From positions 1-50,023 of the forward strand of contig JABDFX010000012.1 of assembly GCA_013286315.1 (NCBI GenBank): a stretch of 50,023 bases of DNA, given 5' to 3'. Below, in pieces: positions 48,005 through 50,023 of the stretch. Both the position numbers and the translations under genes were made by a program. The DNA comes from Bacteroidota bacterium. Lineage in GTDB: Bacteria; Bacteroidota; Bacteroidia; Chitinophagales; Chitinophagaceae. How positions within the stretch are numbered: position 1 is the stretch's first letter; each line of letters opens with the position of its first letter. The notes under the pieces are model-generated. The model was not told where the DNA came from and did not search any database. It was given only the letters and a program-made list of their open reading frames with translations.

Positions 48005-48367
48005 ATGGAAAAGTTTCTGCTGCTGGTAAGGGAAGACATCAATATGCTTAAGAAAATCGGCAATGAAGGACGTTATCAAAATATGCGGGAAATCATGAAA
48101 TGGGTGGAATCGCTGGCAGAATCGGGGAACTATATCAGTGGCGAGCCATTGGTACTGGCAGGCAAATATGTGAGCCAGCTCGATATACTTTCCGACGGGC
48201 CATTTATTGAAACCAAAGAAGGCATTAGCGGATATATTTTCCTGCAAGCCGAAAACATTGAGCAGGCAGCTTCCATTGCACAGTCCTGCCCGTTGGTGAT
48301 GCAGAATAGAATGATCCTGGAAGTGAGAGCTATTATGATAATAGACGAGACATTACTGGATGGATGA
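48005..48367 (+). CDS. YCII-related domain protein
   Basis: 120 residues. Family features: M-E-K-F-L-L-L-V-R-E-D at the start, M-R-E-I-M-K-W-V-E-S-L-A-E-S-G-N-Y-I-S-G-E-P-L (helix and the G-x-x-L turn), the strand D-G-P-F-I-E-T-K-E-G-I-S-G-Y-I-F-L-Q-A and the C-terminal A-S-I-A-Q-S-C-P-L. In Bacteroidota and Actinobacteria such proteins often accompany ECF sigma factors, DUF1801 and VOC proteins. No sigma factor follows here. Catalysis by this subgroup is unproven. Confidence 0.9.
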   Translation: MEKFLLLVREDINMLKKIGNEGRYQNMREIMKWVESLAESGNYISGEPLVLAGKYVSQLDILSDGPFIETKEGISGYIFLQAENIEQAASIAQSCPLVMQNRMILEVRAIMIIDETLLDG

Positions 48368-48706
48368 GGTGCGACCCAAATCCCCTCCTGCCCATTTCCC
48401 GGATTCCATTGACCCCGAAGCGGCAGGAGATATTGCCTGCTATTATTTTCAATTCTCTCTTTTTCGCAAAACCTGACTCGCGAATCCCCGGGAAAATAGC
48501 TGATCGCGTTCCCGGTTGCCTGGTGGGCAATGAAACAGCAGATGCACTTGCAGAAAATACATTCAGCTTACTATCTGGCTTAAAACAAGGCTACATCCCA
48601 AAAAGCATGTCAATATATTATTTCTCCCGTTAATTAATCACGGTAAGCAATATATTTATATATTTTGGAAGAGAAACATCATATTAAAAAAAATTAGCAA
48701 CTATAG
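48368..48706. other. Intergenic region downstream of the YCII gene
   Basis: About 340 bases without a convincing gene. Two plus-strand frames overlap the YCII stop (from 48360 and 48364), and a minus-strand frame (48333-48530) overlaps them. None shows a family pattern or conserved hydrophobic periodicity. The last 50 bases are A/T rich and probably hold the promoter and leader of the glucosidase. Confidence 0.5.
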
Positions 48707-50023
48707 ATGGGTAATGCAGAAAACGAGCGTCTCTCCAAGTCATCCAATAACAGAAACTGGAAGAAATGGGGGCCCTATGTTTCGGAACGGCAATGGGGTA
48801 CGATCAGGGAAGATTACAGCCGGGAAGGCAATGCCTGGGACTTCGTCAATCACGACCTCGCCAGAAGTTATGCATATCGCTGGGGCGAAGAAGGAATAGC
48901 GGGTTTTTGCGACAATGACCAGATACTATGTGTTGCACCTGCATTCTGGAACGGGAATGATTCCATATTAAAAGAACGGCTCTTTGGATTAACAAACGGT
49001 GAAGGAAATCATGGAGAGGATGTGAAAGAACTTTATTTTCATCTGGATTCCTCCCCCACGCATTCCTATTGCAAATTTCTTTACAAGTATCCGCAACAGG
49101 CGTTCCCCTACCTGGAACTGTTACAGAAAAATAAAAGGAGCCGGCTGAGTCCGGAGTTTGAATTGCTGGATACAGATGCTTTCAAAGACAACCGCTATTT
49201 CGATTGTTATATCGAATATGCCAAAGCGGATATCAATGATGTGCTGATGAAAATTACGGTGCATAACAGGGGTCCTGAACCGGCCTCCATCCATGTGCTC
49301 CCCCATCTCTGGTTCCGTAATTTCTGGAAACATAATGCACGGTTCAGCCGACCCGAGATTGTTTCGATTTCGACCAACTGTCTGCAGACAAGTTCTTCAC
49401 GCAATGGCAGTTTTTTTTTCTACCATGAGGGTGGTGAACAATTATTTTGTGAAAACGAAACGAATAACCGGCGGATGTATAACCGCCCCAATGATTCTGC
49501 GTTTGTAAAAGACGGTATCAATAACTATATCGTTGAAAATGAAAATTCGGTGAACCCAAAAAAGAAAGGTACCAAAGCTGCAATATGGCTGAAGGAAAGG
49601 ATCAGACCGGGGGCATCCAAAATATTCAGGGTAAGGTTAAGCAAGGCGGAAGTCGATGATCCCTTCACAGCGTTTGAAGATATTTTTATCAAACGTCTGA
49701 ATGATACCGACGAATACTATGATCAGCTGGCCCCAAAAAATTTATCGCCGGAACATAAGGCGTTGCTCCGCAGTTCTTCCAGTGGCCTGCTGTGGACAAA
49801 ACAATTCTATTATCTCGACGTATTTAAATGGCTGTTTGGGGAACCTGGCGAAACTCCACCACACCGTGCTTTCAAAAGAAATTATGACTGGCAGCACCTC
49901 ACCTGCCGGAACATTATTTCCATGCCCGACAAATGGGAATATCCCTGGTTTGCAGCCTGGGATCTTGCTTTTCACGCGGCTACATTTGTTCATATCGATC
50001 CTGATTTTGCCAAGCAGCAATTA
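48707..50023 (+). CDS. GH63/MGH1-like glucosidase, C-terminus beyond the window
   Basis: 439 codons are open from ATG 48707 to the edge, in frame to the last base. Motifs match the large bacterial glucosidase/MGH1-like family: W-K-K-W-G-P-Y-V-S-E-R-Q-W-G-T-I-R-E-D-Y-S, N-A-W-D-F-V-N-H-D-L-A-R-S-Y-A-Y-R-W-G-E, A-F-W-N-G-N-D-S-I-L-K-E-R-L-F-G-L-T-N-G-E-G-N-H-G-E-D-V-K-E, and V-H-N-R-G-P-E-P-A-S-I-H-V-L-P-H-L-W-F-R-N. The visible part ends in the start of the (alpha/alpha)6 barrel (M-P-D-K-W-E-Y-P-W-F-A-A-W-D-L-A). Homologues are near 880 residues. No signal peptide; probably cytosolic, acting on alpha-glucosides such as mannosyl- or glucosylglycerate. Confidence 0.9.
   Translation, partial: MGNAENERLSKSSNNRNWKKWGPYVSERQWGTIREDYSREGNAWDFVNHDLARSYAYRWGEEGIAGFCDNDQILCVAPAFWNGNDSILKERLFGLTNGEGNHGEDVKELYFHLDSSPTHSYCKFLYKYPQQAFPYLELLQKNKRSRLSPEFELLDTDAFKDNRYFDCYIEYAKADINDVLMKITVHNRGPEPASIHVLPHLWFRNFWKHNARFSRPEIVSISTNCLQTSSSRNGSFFFYHEGGEQLFCENETNNRRMYNRPNDSAFVKDGINNYIVENENSVNPKKKGTKAAIWLKERIRPGASKIFRVRLSKAEVDDPFTAFEDIFIKRLNDTDEYYDQLAPKNLSPEHKALLRSSSSGLLWTKQFYYLDVFKWLFGEPGETPPHRAFKRNYDWQHLTCRNIISMPDKWEYPWFAAWDLAFHAATFVHIDPDFAKQQL

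Noticed and set aside
48364-48633. Plus-strand frame overlapping the YCII stop (ATGA)
   Set aside because: The overlap looks like translational coupling, but the 89-residue product has no family pattern and two other frames are equally open there.

Overview
This window is a chromosomal stretch of a Bacteroidota bacterium, most likely a soil or freshwater member of the Chitinophagaceae. I base this on several things. Many families are typical of that group: an ~800-residue FtsX/MacB-type permease encoded alone, a TonB receptor plug remnant, and exported proteins ending their signal peptides in A-Q. Start codons lack clear Shine-Dalgarno sequences. Many promoters fit the Bacteroidota -7 consensus TAnnTTTG. 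The species is not identifiable from sequence alone. I see no rRNA, tRNA, CRISPR array, prophage or intact insertion sequence.

Layout. 1-9.2 kb: the 5' part of a TPR protein, a decayed aldo/keto reductase remnant, a MarR-UspA-DoxX operon, YccF and DoxX membrane proteins, a secreted subtilase and a large FtsX-type permease. 9.5-17.5 kb: general stress and DNA-maintenance genes (DUF421, an NHEJ-type ATP-dependent DNA ligase, exonuclease III, a low-affinity iron permease homologue, a DUF892 ferritin-like protein, a receiver-only response regulator, an AI-2E/PerM exporter) and a chimeric remnant of a TonB receptor plug joined to a histidine kinase tail. 17.5-21.2 kb: a minus-strand operon of a sugar dehydrogenase-like beta-propeller, cytochrome c, aldo/keto reductase and beta-hydroxyacid dehydrogenase. 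21.4-28.6 kb: a DUF1275 membrane protein and a four-gene RND efflux operon. 28.7-35.3 kb: NIPSNAP, a di-haem cytochrome, an aldo/keto reductase, a molybdopterin oxidoreductase without its iron-sulfur partner, and a second sugar dehydrogenase-like protein. 35.5-43.3 kb: an acyltransferase, a large aromatic/glycine-rich exported protein, small exported or membrane proteins, a haem lipoprotein, a LytTR response regulator and a VIT-family protein. 43.3-50 kb: a hybrid histidine kinase, a run of small cytosolic enzymes (DUF1801, SnoaL-like, VOC, GyrI-like, YCII) and the 5' part of a GH63/MGH1-type glucosidase.

The most notable finding is a shared bipartite promoter. Eight intergenic sites carry the box TTGCCNNNTSAMCGAYW, and in every case its first base lies exactly 45 nt before the first base of a Bacteroidota -7 element (TAnnTTTR-like). 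The box is part of a 21-bp-spaced direct repeat, which is the geometry expected of LytTR-family response regulators. A LytTR regulator is encoded at 41696-42391, and the transcription units on both sides of it carry the site. The eight sites drive the two sugar dehydrogenase-like genes, DUF1275, the efflux operon, three small exported or membrane proteins and the VIT-family gene. This looks like an envelope or redox regulon that can be read directly from the sequence.

A second theme is tandem heptamers (ACAATTA/ACAATAA) placed immediately upstream of three start codons, and short GCGTTA/GGCTAA repeats placed immediately after two stop codons.
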